Assembly (NCBI GenBank): GCA_020637555.1
Contig: JACKKF010000013.1
Span: 391,001 to 455,000, forward strand
DNA from: Rhodobacter sp.
Lineage (GTDB): Bacteria; Pseudomonadota; Alphaproteobacteria; Rhodobacterales; Rhodobacteraceae
Length of the DNA: 64,000 nt
Direction of reading: 5' to 3'
In this document: in pieces, positions 1-9,134 of the stretch
Layout of the letters: every line of letters starts with the position of its first letter
Position numbering within the stretch: the first letter of the stretch is position 1
Position numbers and translations under genes: made by a program
Notes under the pieces: generated by a model
The model's input: the letters and a program-made list of their open reading frames with translations, nothing else
What the model was told of the DNA's origin: nothing
Database searches by the model: none

Positions 1-2253
1 GTCTCGGTCGCGATCGGGCTGCTGGACGAGGGCGCGACCGTGCCCTTTGTGGCACGCTATCGCAAGGAAGCGACAGGCGGGCTGGATGACACGCAATTGC
101 GCACCCTGTCCGAACGGCTGACCTATCTGCGCGAGATGGAGGCGCGGCGGGCCAGCATCGTCGACTCGATCACGCAGCAGGGCAAGATGACCGACGATCT
201 GGCCAGGGCCCTGGCCGGTGCCGAGACGAAATCGGCGCTGGAGGACCTGTATCTGCCCTACAAGCCCAAGCGCCGCACCAAGGCGATGATCGCGCGCGAA
301 AACGGGCTGGAGCCGCTGGCCGACGCGATTCTGGCCGACCGCACGGCCGACCCCGAGGCGCTTGCGGCGGGCTATCTGAGCGAGACGGTGGCGGATGTGA
401 AGGCCGCGCTGGAGGGCGCGCGCGAGATCGTCGCCGAGCGCCTGGTCGAGGACGCCGGACTGAAGGCGCAGCTCAGGGCGCATATGGCCGCCGTCGCGCG
501 CCTGACATCCGAGGTGTTGCCGGGCAAGGAGACCGAGGGCGCGAAATTCGCCGACTACTTCGCCCATTCCGAGGCGTTGTCAGGCGTGCCCAGCCACCGC
601 GCCCTGGCGATGTTCCGGGGGCGGAACGAGGGGGTTCTGGCGCTCGATCTGGCCGTGGAACCCGAGGCCGCGACCGGCGACTCGGTCGCCGAACGCGCGG
701 TGAAGGCGGCCCTTGCCGTGGGGCGGGCGGGCAAGGCCGACCAGTGGCTGGGCACGGTTGCGGGCTGGGTCTGGCGCATCAAGCTGAAGCTGAGCCTGAC
801 GATCGATCTGATGACCGACCTGCGCGAGCGGGCCGAGGCCGAGGCGATCCGGGTCTTTGCGCGCAACCTTAAGGATCTGCTGCTGGCCGCCCCTGCTGGC
901 GCCAAGGCGACGCTGGGGCTGGACCCGGGCATCCGCACGGGCGTCAAGGTCGCCGTGGTCGATGCGACCGGCAAGGTGGTGGAAACCGCGACCGTCTATC
1001 CCTTTCAGCCGCGCCTGGATGTGCAGGGCGCCCTGGCCGTGCTGGGCGCCTTGGTGCGCAAGCATGGCGTGGGCCTGATCGCCATCGGCAACGGCACCGC
1101 CAGCCGCGAGACCGATGCCTTGGTGCAGGACCTGCTGGCAAAGCTGCCCGGCCCGCGCCCCGTCAAGGTGGTGGTGAGCGAGGCCGGGGCCTCGGTCTAT
1201 TCGGCCAGCGAACTGGCGGCGCGCGAGTTTCCCGATCTCGATGTGTCGCTGAGGGGCGCGGTCAGCATCGCGCGGCGCTTGCAGGATCCGTTGGCCGAAC
1301 TGGTCAAGATCGAGCCCAAGGCGATCGGTGTCGGCCAGTATCAGCATGACGTGAACCAGTCGGCGCTGGGGCGGGCGCTGGACGGCGTGGTCGAGGATGC
1401 GGTGAACGCCGTGGGGGTGGAGCTGAACACGGCCTCGGCGCCCTTGCTGGCGCGGGTGTCAGGGCTGGGGCCGGGTCTGGCCGAGGCCGTGGTGGCGCAC
1501 CGCGATGCGAACGGGCCGTTCGCCAGGCGCCGCGACCTGCTCAAGGTTGCGCGGCTGGGGCCCAAGGCGTTCGAACAGGCGGCGGGGTTCCTGCGGATCC
1601 AGGGCGGGGACGAGCCGCTCGATGCCTCGGCCGTGCACCCCGAGGCCTATGACCTGGCGCGGCGCATCGTCAAGGCGGCGGGCAGGGACGTGGCGAGCCT
1701 GATGAAGGATCCCGCACCGCTGCGCCGGCTGGAACCCCGCGATTTCACCGACGAAACCTTTGGTTTGCCGACGGTCAGGGACATTCTGGCCGAGCTGGAG
1801 AAACCTGGCCGCGACCCGCGACCCGAGTTCAAGACCGCCACCTTTGCCGAGGGGGTTCACGACATCAAGGACCTGAAACCCGGGATGCGGCTGGAGGGCA
1901 CCGTGACCAATGTCGCGGCCTTCGGCGCGTTCGTGGATATCGGTGTGCACCAGGATGGGCTGGTCCATGTCAGCCAGCTTGCCGACCGGTTCGTCAAGGA
2001 CCCGCACGAGGTGGTCAAGGCCGGCGATGTCGTCAGCGTGCGCGTGGTCGAGGTGGACGTGCCGCGCAAGCGCATCGGCCTGACCATGCGCAAGGACAAC
2101 GCCGACACCCGACCGCCGCGCGACCAGGGCCGCGACGCAGGGCCACGGGGTGGTGGCGGCAAGGGATCGCGCGGTGGCAGCGCCGGGCCGCAAAAGGCGT
2201 CTGATACCGGGGCTTTCGGCGCCGCATTGCTGGATGCACTGAAAAAACGCTGA
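1..2253 (+). CDS. tex: RNA-binding transcriptional accessory protein Tex, 5' end outside window
   Basis: Tex is a nucleic-acid-binding protein that associates with transcription complexes. The frame is open from base 1 (residues [20 protein letters not shown]), so the true start lies upstream; the GTG at 40 is internal. About 750 residues are visible against roughly 770-790 in the family. The YqgF/RNase H-like domain begins near visible residue 305 ([10 protein letters not shown]), helix-hairpin-helix segments lie near 487-540, and the S1 RNA-binding domain at about 628-695. The C-terminal tail is rich in Gly, Arg and Lys. The gene ends 115 bp before the next start. Identification is firm. 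Confidence 0.96.
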   Translation, partial: VSVAIGLLDEGATVPFVARYRKEATGGLDDTQLRTLSERLTYLREMEARRASIVDSITQQGKMTDDLARALAGAETKSALEDLYLPYKPKRRTKAMIARENGLEPLADAILADRTADPEALAAGYLSETVADVKAALEGAREIVAERLVEDAGLKAQLRAHMAAVARLTSEVLPGKETEGAKFADYFAHSEALSGVPSHRALAMFRGRNEGVLALDLAVEPEAATGDSVAERAVKAALAVGRAGKADQWLGTVAGWVWRIKLKLSLTIDLMTDLRERAEAEAIRVFARNLKDLLLAAPAGAKATLGLDPGIRTGVKVAVVDATGKVVETATVYPFQPRLDVQGALAVLGALVRKHGVGLIAIGNGTASRETDALVQDLLAKLPGPRPVKVVVSEAGASVYSASELAAREFPDLDVSLRGAVSIARRLQDPLAELVKIEPKAIGVGQYQHDVNQSALGRALDGVVEDAVNAVGVELNTASAPLLARVSGLGPGLAEAVVAHRDANGPFARRRDLLKVARLGPKAFEQAAGFLRIQGGDEPLDASAVHPEAYDLARRIVKAAGRDVASLMKDPAPLRRLEPRDFTDETFGLPTVRDILAELEKPGRDPRPEFKTATFAEGVHDIKDLKPGMRLEGTVTNVAAFGAFVDIGVHQDGLVHVSQLADRFVKDPHEVVKAGDVVSVRVVEVDVPRKRIGLTMRKDNADTRPPRDQGRDAGPRGGGGKGSRGGSAGPQKASDTGAFGAALLDALKKR

Positions 2254-2368
2254 TCCAGGGTGTGGATTCGGCCACAGGTGCGCCCTCGCGCCGGCCGAAT
2301 CCCGATTCCCGTCTTGCCCGAATCCCCGGCATGCGTCTTGATCGGTGCAAAGCCTGGGGGGGCGTTCT

Positions 2369-3709
2369 ATGATCGATTCTGCGGCCCGGAGACGCATCTG
2401 GGGCTGGTGGTGGTTTGACTGGGCCAGTCAGCCCTACAACACGCTGTTGATAACCTTCATCTTCGGCCCCTATGTGGTGTCGCAGGTGGGCGATGGCACC
2501 CGCGCTCAGGCGATCTGGGGCTATGGCATCGGGTTTGCCGGCGTTGCGCTGGCGGTTCTGGCGCCGCTGCTGGGTGCGGTCGCGGACAAGAGCGGCCGGC
2601 GCATGGGCTTCGTCTGGTTCTTCTCGGTGCTGTATGTGGTGGGCGCCTGGGCGATCTGGTGGTCGGCGCCGGACAATTTCAATGTCTGGTTTGTCATGCT
2701 GATGTTCTGCATCGGCATGATCGGCATGGAATTCGCGACAATCTTCACCAATGCCATGCTGCCCGACCTTGCCCCGCGCGAGGAGCTGGGCCGGATTTCG
2801 GGCTCAGGCTGGGCCTGGGGCTATGTGGGGGGCATGGTGTCGCTGATCATCATGCTGACGCTGCTGGCCGAGGGGCCGACCGGCAAGACGCTGATCGGCC
2901 TGGACCCCATTCTGGGCCTGGATGCCGCCAGCCACGAGGGCACGCGGGCGGTCGGTCCGCTGACCGCGATCTGGTATGCCGTGTTCATGATCCCCTTCTT
3001 CCTGTGGGTGCGGGATCCGAAAAAGCCTGGCGCGATCAGCATCGGTGCCGCCATCGCGGGCGCCTGGCCGGAACTGAAATCCACCCTCGCCAGCCTGCCC
3101 CGGAATCGCAGTCTGTTCGCCTTCCTCGGTTCGTCGATGTTCTACCGCGATGCGCTGAACGGGGTTTACAGCTTTGGCGGGATCTATGCGGCGGGTGTGC
3201 TGGGCTGGAGTGTGACCAACGTCGGCATCTTCGGCATCCTGGCCACGATCACGGGCGCGACCTTTGCCTGGCTGGGCGGCAAGGCCGACAGCCGCCTGGG
3301 ACCGAAACCGGTGATCGTGTTCAATGTGATCGTGCTGGCGGCGACGTCGCTGGCGATCATCTTCGTGTCGCGCGATTCGGTCTTTGGCATGCCGGTGGCC
3401 GAGGGGTCGTCGTTGCCCGACATCGCCTTTTATGTGCTGGGCGCGCTGATCGGCGCGGCCGGCGGCGCGATGCAATCCGCCAGCCGCACGATGATGGTGC
3501 GCCAGGGCGACGAGGACAAGATGACCGAGGGGTTCGGTCTGTATGCGTTGTCGGGCAAGGCCACGGCCTTTCTGGCGCCGCTGTCGATCGGCATCGTCAC
3601 CAGCCTGTCGGACAGCCAGCAGATCGGCATCCTGCCGATCTTCGGGTTGTTCATCCTGGGGCTGATCCTGCTGGCTTTTGTCCACCCGGAAGGGAGCGAT
3701 CGCCCATGA
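2369..3709 (+). CDS. UMF1/Atg22-like major facilitator transporter
   Basis: Polytopic inner-membrane protein of 446 residues with about 12 hydrophobic segments. It opens with the WFDWASQPYNTLL-type N-terminus typical of the UMF1 (Atg22-like) branch of the major facilitator superfamily; members have no well-defined general substrate. I chose ATG 2369 because a G-rich ribosome site (ctggggggg, 2355-2362) precedes it; a GTG at 2345 would add eight residues without an equivalent site. The stop overlaps the next ATG by 4 bp (ATGA), so it is probably translated together with the murein endopeptidase and esterase that follow. That context suggests, but does not prove, a cell-wall-derived substrate. 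Confidence 0.9.
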   Translation: MIDSAARRRIWGWWWFDWASQPYNTLLITFIFGPYVVSQVGDGTRAQAIWGYGIGFAGVALAVLAPLLGAVADKSGRRMGFVWFFSVLYVVGAWAIWWSAPDNFNVWFVMLMFCIGMIGMEFATIFTNAMLPDLAPREELGRISGSGWAWGYVGGMVSLIIMLTLLAEGPTGKTLIGLDPILGLDAASHEGTRAVGPLTAIWYAVFMIPFFLWVRDPKKPGAISIGAAIAGAWPELKSTLASLPRNRSLFAFLGSSMFYRDALNGVYSFGGIYAAGVLGWSVTNVGIFGILATITGATFAWLGGKADSRLGPKPVIVFNVIVLAATSLAIIFVSRDSVFGMPVAEGSSLPDIAFYVLGALIGAAGGAMQSASRTMMVRQGDEDKMTEGFGLYALSGKATAFLAPLSIGIVTSLSDSQQIGILPIFGLFILGLILLAFVHPEGSDRP

Positions 3710-4611
3710 GATGGCGCGCGATCCTTGGCGCTCTGGGGCTGTCAGCCTGCATGGGCACGGTTGATCCGGCGATCAGCCAGGACCTGGCGAACCAGCTTTT
3801 CGGCGCGGCGACCCGGGGAACGGCCGAGCCCGCGCAGGTTTACGGATCCTATGCCCGGGGGTGTGCCGACGGGCTTGTGCAACTGCCCGAAACCGGCCCG
3901 ACCTGGCAAGCCATGCGTCTGTCGCGGAACCGCAACTGGGGCCACCCCGAGATGATCCGCTTTCTCGAGGATCTCAGCCGCGATGCGGTGCGGATCGGCT
4001 GGAACGGGCTTTATGTGGGCGATATCGGCCAACCCAGGGGCGGGCCGATGACCTCGGGCCATGCCAGCCACCAGGTCGGCCTGGATGCCGACATCTGGAT
4101 GCTGCCTCCGGGGCGTCTGAACCTGACCCGGGCCGAGCGCGAGAGCCTCAGCTCTGTCAGCGTGCGGACCGAGGATCAGCGTGGACTGACCCGCGCCTGG
4201 ACGCCCCGGCACGCGGCCATCTTGCGGGCGGCCGCCAGCGATCCGCGCGTGGACCGCATCTTTGTCGCCGCGGCCGTCAAGATCGAACTGTGCCGCACCG
4301 CGACCGAGGCCGACACGCCCTGGCTGCAACGCATCCGCCCCATTGCCGGGCACAATTATCATTTCCATGTTCGGCTGCGCTGCCCAGCCGGATCGCCGCA
4401 TTGCGAGACACAGACGCCCACCGTGGCCGAGTTGTCGCATGGCGGCAACGGCTGCGATGCCAGCCTGCGGTGGTGGGTGACCGATTACCTGAACCCGCCG
4501 CCTTCGACCGGCCGTCCCTCGGAACCGGCGGCGCCCCGGCGGCGTCATCCGCGGGAATTCACCATGGCCGACCTTCCTGCCCAGTGTTCACAAGTTGTCC
4601 AGAGACCATGA
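3706..4611 (+). CDS. mepA: Penicillin-insensitive murein endopeptidase MepA
   Basis: LAS-family zinc peptidase that cleaves D-Ala-meso-DAP cross-links in peptidoglycan. The protein has 301 residues. The zinc and catalytic residues of E. coli MepA are all present: HASH (H119, H122), D129 in GLDADIW, and HNYHFH (H216, H219, H221), with the same spacing as in the E. coli enzyme. The short N-terminus contains LSAC (Cys15), which could be a lipobox, so the protein may be a periplasm-facing lipoprotein. It overlaps both neighbours by 4 bp (ATGA), indicating one operon with the upstream transporter and downstream esterase. Confidence 0.94.
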   Translation: MRWRAILGALGLSACMGTVDPAISQDLANQLFGAATRGTAEPAQVYGSYARGCADGLVQLPETGPTWQAMRLSRNRNWGHPEMIRFLEDLSRDAVRIGWNGLYVGDIGQPRGGPMTSGHASHQVGLDADIWMLPPGRLNLTRAERESLSSVSVRTEDQRGLTRAWTPRHAAILRAAASDPRVDRIFVAAAVKIELCRTATEADTPWLQRIRPIAGHNYHFHVRLRCPAGSPHCETQTPTVAELSHGGNGCDASLRWWVTDYLNPPPSTGRPSEPAAPRRRHPREFTMADLPAQCSQVVQRP

Positions 4612-5546
4612 TTGCCACCGTCAGAATTTTCGCACTTGCGCTGATGGGGTTGCTGCTGCCCCTGGCCGCGCAGGCCCAGCCCGACACCTACTATGCCGGA
4701 GTCGTCCAGCACCCCACCACCCATATCCCGCCGGTGCAGGTGGTCGCACGCTATGAACTGCCGCGCATGTCCGGGGGGATCAACGATTTCTCGGGGATCG
4801 CGTCGACCGACGGGGTCAACGTATTGCTGCTGTCCGATCACGGCTTTGTCGCCGCGGGGCGGCTGGTGCGGGGATATGGCCAGCGCATCGAGGGGTTCCA
4901 GTTGCGGCAGGTCGCGAACCTGCTGGACGAAAACGGCCGCCCGCTGACCGGATCGCTGCACGATTCCGAGGGCATCGCCATCGGCCGCGACGGGGCGATC
5001 TATGTCTCCTTTGAACAGCACAACCGCGTGCTGCGGTATGCCCGGCTGGGCGCGCCGGCAGAATCGATGGGCGAACATCGCGATTTCGACCGGATGCGCG
5101 CCGGTCGCGGGATGGAGGCGCTGGCGATCGACCGGGATGGTTCGATCTATGCGATTCCCGAACGCCCGGCGCGGGCGACCTATGGGTTCCCCTCGTATCG
5201 CTGGCGGGCCAGCGACGGCTGGACCGGCTCTTTCCGGATGCCTTCGGACGGGGCGTTTCTGCCGGTGGGCGCGGATTTCGGCCCCGACGGCCGCCTCTAT
5301 GTTCTGGAACGCGAACAGACCGGGCGCGGGTTTCGCAGCCAGGTGCGCCGGTTCAGCGTGCGCGGCCGCGCCATTGGCCCCGAGGACGACGTCGTCATGC
5401 GATCGGACTATGGGCAATTCGGCGACCTTGAGGGGCTGAGTGTCTTTCGCGACTGGTCGGGCCGCATTCGCCTGCTGATGGTCGCCGATGACGATCAGGG
5501 CCGCTACGGCGCCAGCGAGATCGTGGATGTGGTGCTGAACCGCTGA
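4608..5546 (+). CDS. Esterase-like activity of phytase family protein, exported
   Basis: A 312-residue protein with a clear Sec signal peptide (hydrophobic core LALMGLLLPLAA, cleavage near AQA-QP). The mature part has beta-propeller-like repeats (FSGIAS, DSEGIAI, GMEALAI, FGDLEGLSV) typical of the 'esterase-like activity of phytase' domain found in secreted alphaproteobacterial proteins. The substrate is unknown. The ATG overlaps the mepA stop (ATGA), making it the third cistron of a transporter-MepA-esterase operon. The longer frame running upstream through mepA is a shadow; the signal peptide fixes the start. Confidence 0.85.
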   Translation: MIATVRIFALALMGLLLPLAAQAQPDTYYAGVVQHPTTHIPPVQVVARYELPRMSGGINDFSGIASTDGVNVLLLSDHGFVAAGRLVRGYGQRIEGFQLRQVANLLDENGRPLTGSLHDSEGIAIGRDGAIYVSFEQHNRVLRYARLGAPAESMGEHRDFDRMRAGRGMEALAIDRDGSIYAIPERPARATYGFPSYRWRASDGWTGSFRMPSDGAFLPVGADFGPDGRLYVLEREQTGRGFRSQVRRFSVRGRAIGPEDDVVMRSDYGQFGDLEGLSVFRDWSGRIRLLMVADDDQGRYGASEIVDVVLNR

Positions 5547-5597
5547 GATTGCATCCGGCCCCGCCGCATCCTACCTGATGAGGGATCAAGTGCGAGG

Positions 5598-6599
5598 GTG
5601 CGATCCGTGGCCGATACGCAGCAGACAGTCGAACCGGCGGTGCCCGTCCTTTGGGTGCTGGGCAAGACCGGCGCGGGCAAGACCGCGCTGGTCCGGGCGC
5701 TGACCGGGCTGGGACAACCGGGTGACGGGTTCAGCCCGACCACGCGGCAGGCCCAGGTTCATGACTTCCCGCCCCAGGACCCGGTCGTGCGGTTCCTGGA
5801 CACCCGCGGTCTGGGAGAAGCGGGCTATGACCCCGCGCCCGATCTGGCCGCCGCCGCGCAGCAGGCGCAGGCCGTTCTGGCGGTCATGCGGCTGGATGAT
5901 CCGGTCCAACAACCCGTGACCGACGTGCTGCGGCGTCTCAAGCTGCCGGTGCTGCTGGTGCATACCGGGGGCGATCTGGTGCCGAACCCCCATGCGCAGG
6001 ACCGTGCCCGCAGCCATGTCCGCGCGCAGATCGGGCGCGATCTGCCCGCCGTCACACTGTCCATGCCGCCGGACGGTCTGGTCACCGGGATCGAGTCCTT
6101 GCTGGACGCGCTGGACAGTTTCCTGCCCCATGCCAGTGCCGCCCTCAGACGCGCGGACGAGGCGCGCAGCTTTCAGCGCCTGCGCAAGGTGGTGCTGCGG
6201 TATGCGGTCGCCGCCGGTGCCGCCGATGCGGTGCCCTTTGCCGGGCTCGCCGCGGTGCCCGCCGCACAGGGGGCGATGCTGAACGCACTGGCAAAGGCGC
6301 ACAAGGTCGATCTGACGCCTGCGCGGCTGGGGCTGCTGGCCTCGGCGCTGGGAACGGGGGCGCTGGTGCGGATGGGGGCCGGGCACCTGGTGCGCCAGGG
6401 CGTCAAACTGGTGCCCGTGGCCGGCCAGACGCTGGGCGCGGCGGCGGCGGCGGGCACCAGCTTTGCCACCACCTATGCGCTGGGCCGCGCGGCCTCGGCC
6501 TGGCTTTACGGTGCGGCCCACGGGGCACCGCCGGACCGTGCGGCGCTGCGGGGGCTCTACGATCAGGCGTTGAAAGGCGCGGGTCATGCGGCTGAGTGA
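5598..6599 (+). CDS. P-loop GTPase with C-terminal DUF697-like membrane domain
   Basis: A 333-residue protein. The N-terminal half is a TRAFAC-type G domain with P-loop GKTGAGKT (residues 22-29) and G3 motif DTRG (68-71). At the expected G4 position (N/TKxD) it reads TGGD (123-126), so base recognition is degenerate. Residues 178-300 form a hydrophobic Ala/Gly-rich helical region like the DUF697 domain of YcjF-type proteins, suggesting membrane association. Start is uncertain: GTG 5598 gives the longest form, but GTG 5607 has a better placed GAGGG site. It overlaps the next GTPase gene by 14 bp, so the two are coupled. Function unknown. Confidence 0.82.
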   Translation: MRSVADTQQTVEPAVPVLWVLGKTGAGKTALVRALTGLGQPGDGFSPTTRQAQVHDFPPQDPVVRFLDTRGLGEAGYDPAPDLAAAAQQAQAVLAVMRLDDPVQQPVTDVLRRLKLPVLLVHTGGDLVPNPHAQDRARSHVRAQIGRDLPAVTLSMPPDGLVTGIESLLDALDSFLPHASAALRRADEARSFQRLRKVVLRYAVAAGAADAVPFAGLAAVPAAQGAMLNALAKAHKVDLTPARLGLLASALGTGALVRMGAGHLVRQGVKLVPVAGQTLGAAAAAGTSFATTYALGRAASAWLYGAAHGAPPDRAALRGLYDQALKGAGHAAE

Positions 6600-8091
6600 T
6601 CGCCTGCGTCAGGCGCTGCTGCGCTGGGATCGGTTGGGCCTGGCGGCGGTGCTGGCCTTGCCGCTGACGGTGTCGTCGGTGCTGGGCTTTCTGTGGCTGA
6701 ACGAACGCGGTTGGCTGCTTTGGTTCGCGTTGGGCACCGCGGCTTTCTATGCCGTGTTCCGGCTGGCCGTGGCTGCCGCCCGCTGGCAGGCGCGGCGCGG
6801 TTTTCACACGGACGAGCTGCGCGAGATTGCCGGCCCCGAGGCCGAACCCGACTGGTCCGAGGCCGAGCGCGCCGCCTTTGACCGCGCTCGTGCGCGGATC
6901 GCGCGCCGGGTCGAGACCCCCTTGCCCTGGGATACCCTGCCGATCGAGGCCCTCGCGGTGGTCGAGGCGGTCGCCACCGACATGTCGCAGGGCACCCGCA
7001 GCGCCCTGGATTTCTCGTTGCCCGAGGCGTTGCTGCTGATCGACCGCGTGGCGTTGCGGTATCGGGCGTTTCTGCTCAGGCATGTGCCCTACTCCGACCA
7101 GCTTTCGGTGCGCACGTTGCACTGGCTCTGGCGCAAGCAGGACGCGGCGCTGACCGCCTGGGAAACCGGGTTCCTGGCCTGGCGCGGGTTGCGCCTGGTG
7201 TTGAACCCGGCGGTCGGCCTGCTGCGCGAGGCCGAGCGCGTTCTGGCGACCGGCTTGCAGGATCGCCTGACCGAGCGGTTCCGCCGCGACGCGCAGGCCA
7301 TCTTGCTGGAAGAGGCGGCACAGGCCGCCATCGATCTCTATTCCGGGCGCTTGCGCTTTACCGACACCGAACTGGCCCAGCGAAGGGACCCGGGCGCCGT
7401 GGCCCTGGCCGAACCCGAAACGCCGGTGCGGATCGTGGTGATCGGGCAGACGGGCGCGGGCAAATCCACGCTGGTCAACGCGCTGCTGGGCGAGGACCGT
7501 GCCGAAACCGACGCGGCGCCCGCGACCGACCGGGCCGTGGCCTATGCCTGGCCGGCGTTCGGCGCTGACCTTGTGGATACGCCCGGCCTGGATGGCAGCA
7601 GCAAAGGGCTGAAAACCCTGGCCGACCGTGTTGCCGGCGCCGATCTGGTGATCTGGGTGCATCGCGCCAACCGCCCCGGCCGCGAACCCGATCGTGCGCT
7701 TGCCGAAAGGCTGGCGGCGCAACAGCGGGGGCATCGGCCCGCGCCGGTGGTTCATGTCGCGGCCGGCGCCGATCTGTTGCTGCGCGACTGGCCGCGCCCC
7801 GAGAACCGGCTGACCCCGGCAGACCACGCGCTGCTGGATCAGGCCTGTGCGGCGATCGGCGCCGCGATGGGAGAGGCGGCGGTGATCCCTGTCAGGGCCG
7901 AGGCCCCGGACTGGAACCTCGACTCGGTGCGCGCCGCCTTGTCTCAGGCCCTGCCCGAGGCCCGGATGGTCCACCGGGCCCGCCTGCGGTTGCAGGCGGC
8001 GAAGGGCACTGGACTGGGCGGCAATCTGGGCCGTGCCGGGCGTGGCCTGGGCGCGCTGATGCGCGAAGTGGGCAACCGGTTCCGGCGCTAA
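6586..8091 (+). CDS. Membrane-anchored P-loop GTPase
   Basis: A 501-residue protein with two predicted membrane segments near the N-terminus (about 18-37 and 44-64), a helical region (about 80-270) and a C-terminal G domain. G1 is GQTGAGKST (287-295), G3 is DTPG (331-334), and the G4 position reads AGAD (393-396) instead of NKxD. The C-terminal tail is basic. A membrane hairpin, helical stalk and G domain recall bacterial dynamin-like or YcjX-type proteins, but I do not recognise a characterised orthologue. The start overlaps the upstream GTPase by 14 bp; the end converges on xthA with a 4-bp overlap. Confidence 0.82.
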   Translation: MRLSDRLRQALLRWDRLGLAAVLALPLTVSSVLGFLWLNERGWLLWFALGTAAFYAVFRLAVAAARWQARRGFHTDELREIAGPEAEPDWSEAERAAFDRARARIARRVETPLPWDTLPIEALAVVEAVATDMSQGTRSALDFSLPEALLLIDRVALRYRAFLLRHVPYSDQLSVRTLHWLWRKQDAALTAWETGFLAWRGLRLVLNPAVGLLREAERVLATGLQDRLTERFRRDAQAILLEEAAQAAIDLYSGRLRFTDTELAQRRDPGAVALAEPETPVRIVVIGQTGAGKSTLVNALLGEDRAETDAAPATDRAVAYAWPAFGADLVDTPGLDGSSKGLKTLADRVAGADLVIWVHRANRPGREPDRALAERLAAQQRGHRPAPVVHVAAGADLLLRDWPRPENRLTPADHALLDQACAAIGAAMGEAAVIPVRAEAPDWNLDSVRAALSQALPEARMVHRARLRLQAAKGTGLGGNLGRAGRGLGALMREVGNRFRR

Positions 8092-8876
8092 AGGTCAAAT
8101 GCGGCCATCACCGGCGCGTGGTCGGACGGCTGTTCCCACCCCCGCACCGCGCGCAAAATGCGCGAGTCATGGGCCGAGGCGCCAATATCCGGGCTGGCCC
8201 AGACATGATCGAGACGCCGGCCCTTGTCGGCGCCGTCCCAGTCCTTTGCCCGATAGGACCACCAGGAATACAGGCGTCCGTCGGGGATGTCCTGACGGGT
8301 GACATCCACCCAGCCGGCGGCAGCGCGGGTCTCCTCGAACAGGGCCACCTCGACCGGGGTATGGCTGACCACCTTGAGCAAGGCCTTGTGGTTCCACACG
8401 TCATCCTCGCGCGGGGCGATGTTCAGGTCGCCCACCAGGATCGCCTTTTCCGGCCGGTCCGCGCGGAAGCGGTCGCGCATCTCGGCCATGAAATCCAGCT
8501 TGTGGCCGAATTTCTCGTTTGCCGCGCGGTCGGGCACATCGCCACCGGCGGGCACATAGCAGTTGTGGATTGTCACGCCATTGTCCAACCGGGCCGCGAC
8601 ATGGCGCGCATCGCCCTTGCCGACCCAGTCGATATGGCCGGCATCCGTCAGCGGCAGGCGGGACAGGATGGCGACGCCGTTATAGCCCTTTTGCCCGCGT
8701 GCGACCATGTGACCGTATCCCAGCGCCGCGAAATCCGCCAACGGGATCTGATCCACCGGGCTCTTGCATTCCTGCAGGCACAGCACGTCGGGCCCGAATT
8801 CCGTCAGGAATCGTTGCACCAGCGGGCTGCGGAGGCGGACGGAATTGATGTTCCAGGTGGCGAGGGTGAAGGGCAT
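8088..8876 (-). CDS. xthA: Exodeoxyribonuclease III
   Basis: Mg-dependent AP endonuclease/3'-5' exonuclease of base-excision repair. The 262 residues carry the family catalytic set: N9 in TWNIN, E36 in LQECK, D150 and N152 in GDLNIAP, D223 in RRLDHV, and D252-H253 in SDHAP. Length matches ExoIII (about 265). The gene converges on the GTPase pair with a 4-bp overlap. The region upstream of its start (8877-9134) holds a terminator for the response regulator and a small palindrome. Confidence 0.95.
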   Translation of the reverse strand: MPFTLATWNINSVRLRSPLVQRFLTEFGPDVLCLQECKSPVDQIPLADFAALGYGHMVARGQKGYNGVAILSRLPLTDAGHIDWVGKGDARHVAARLDNGVTIHNCYVPAGGDVPDRAANEKFGHKLDFMAEMRDRFRADRPEKAILVGDLNIAPREDDVWNHKALLKVVSHTPVEVALFEETRAAAGWVDVTRQDIPDGRLYSWWSYRAKDWDGADKGRRLDHVWASPDIGASAHDSRILRAVRGWEQPSDHAPVMAAFDL

Positions 8877-8981
8877 GGCATGGTCTCCTGATGCGGGAAA
8901 GACCTACACGCCGGGGGCCGTTTTAGAAACCCGTTTCCTGCGGGTCGCGGGCGCCGTCGCGCCGAGGTCCGCGGCCGGAAG

Positions 8982-9008
8982 AAAAAAGGCCGGGCGAGAC
9001 GCCCGGCC
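8982..9008 (-). terminator. Intrinsic terminator downstream of response regulator
   Basis: A perfect 9-bp stem (ggccgggcg / cgcccggcc) with an AGA loop is followed on the minus strand by six T residues, the form of a rho-independent terminator. It lies about 125 bp beyond the stop of the minus-strand response regulator at 9135. Confidence 0.75.
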
Positions 9009-9033
9009 AAGTCCAACAGGGAGGAAGCGTGTC

Positions 9034-9100
9034 ATGACCCCGACACGCGAGGGGAGGGACAATGAGAAACGATTCTCACAAAACAGATAAGAACTGGTAA
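9034..9100 (+). other. Two tiny overlapping ORFs and a 16-bp palindrome in the gap
   Basis: Two short open frames follow good ribosome sites: an 18-codon frame (ATG 9034, stop 9088-9090) after gggagga, and a 12-codon frame (ATG 9062, stop 9098-9100) after ggggaggga. A perfect inverted repeat tgagaa-acga-ttctca occupies 9063-9078 and resembles GAGAAT-type iron-regulator sites. I cannot decide between a leader peptide, an operator or chance. Nothing else is seen between xthA and the response regulator except the terminator. Confidence 0.25.
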
Positions 9101-9134
9101 ACGGGGCAACAATGGGGCGCCCCGCACCTTTGTC

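Noticed and set aside
2659..3705. N-terminal extension of the MepA frame through the transporter gene
   Set aside because: The transporter frame is well conserved and MepA has its own ATG and signal-like N-terminus at 3706.
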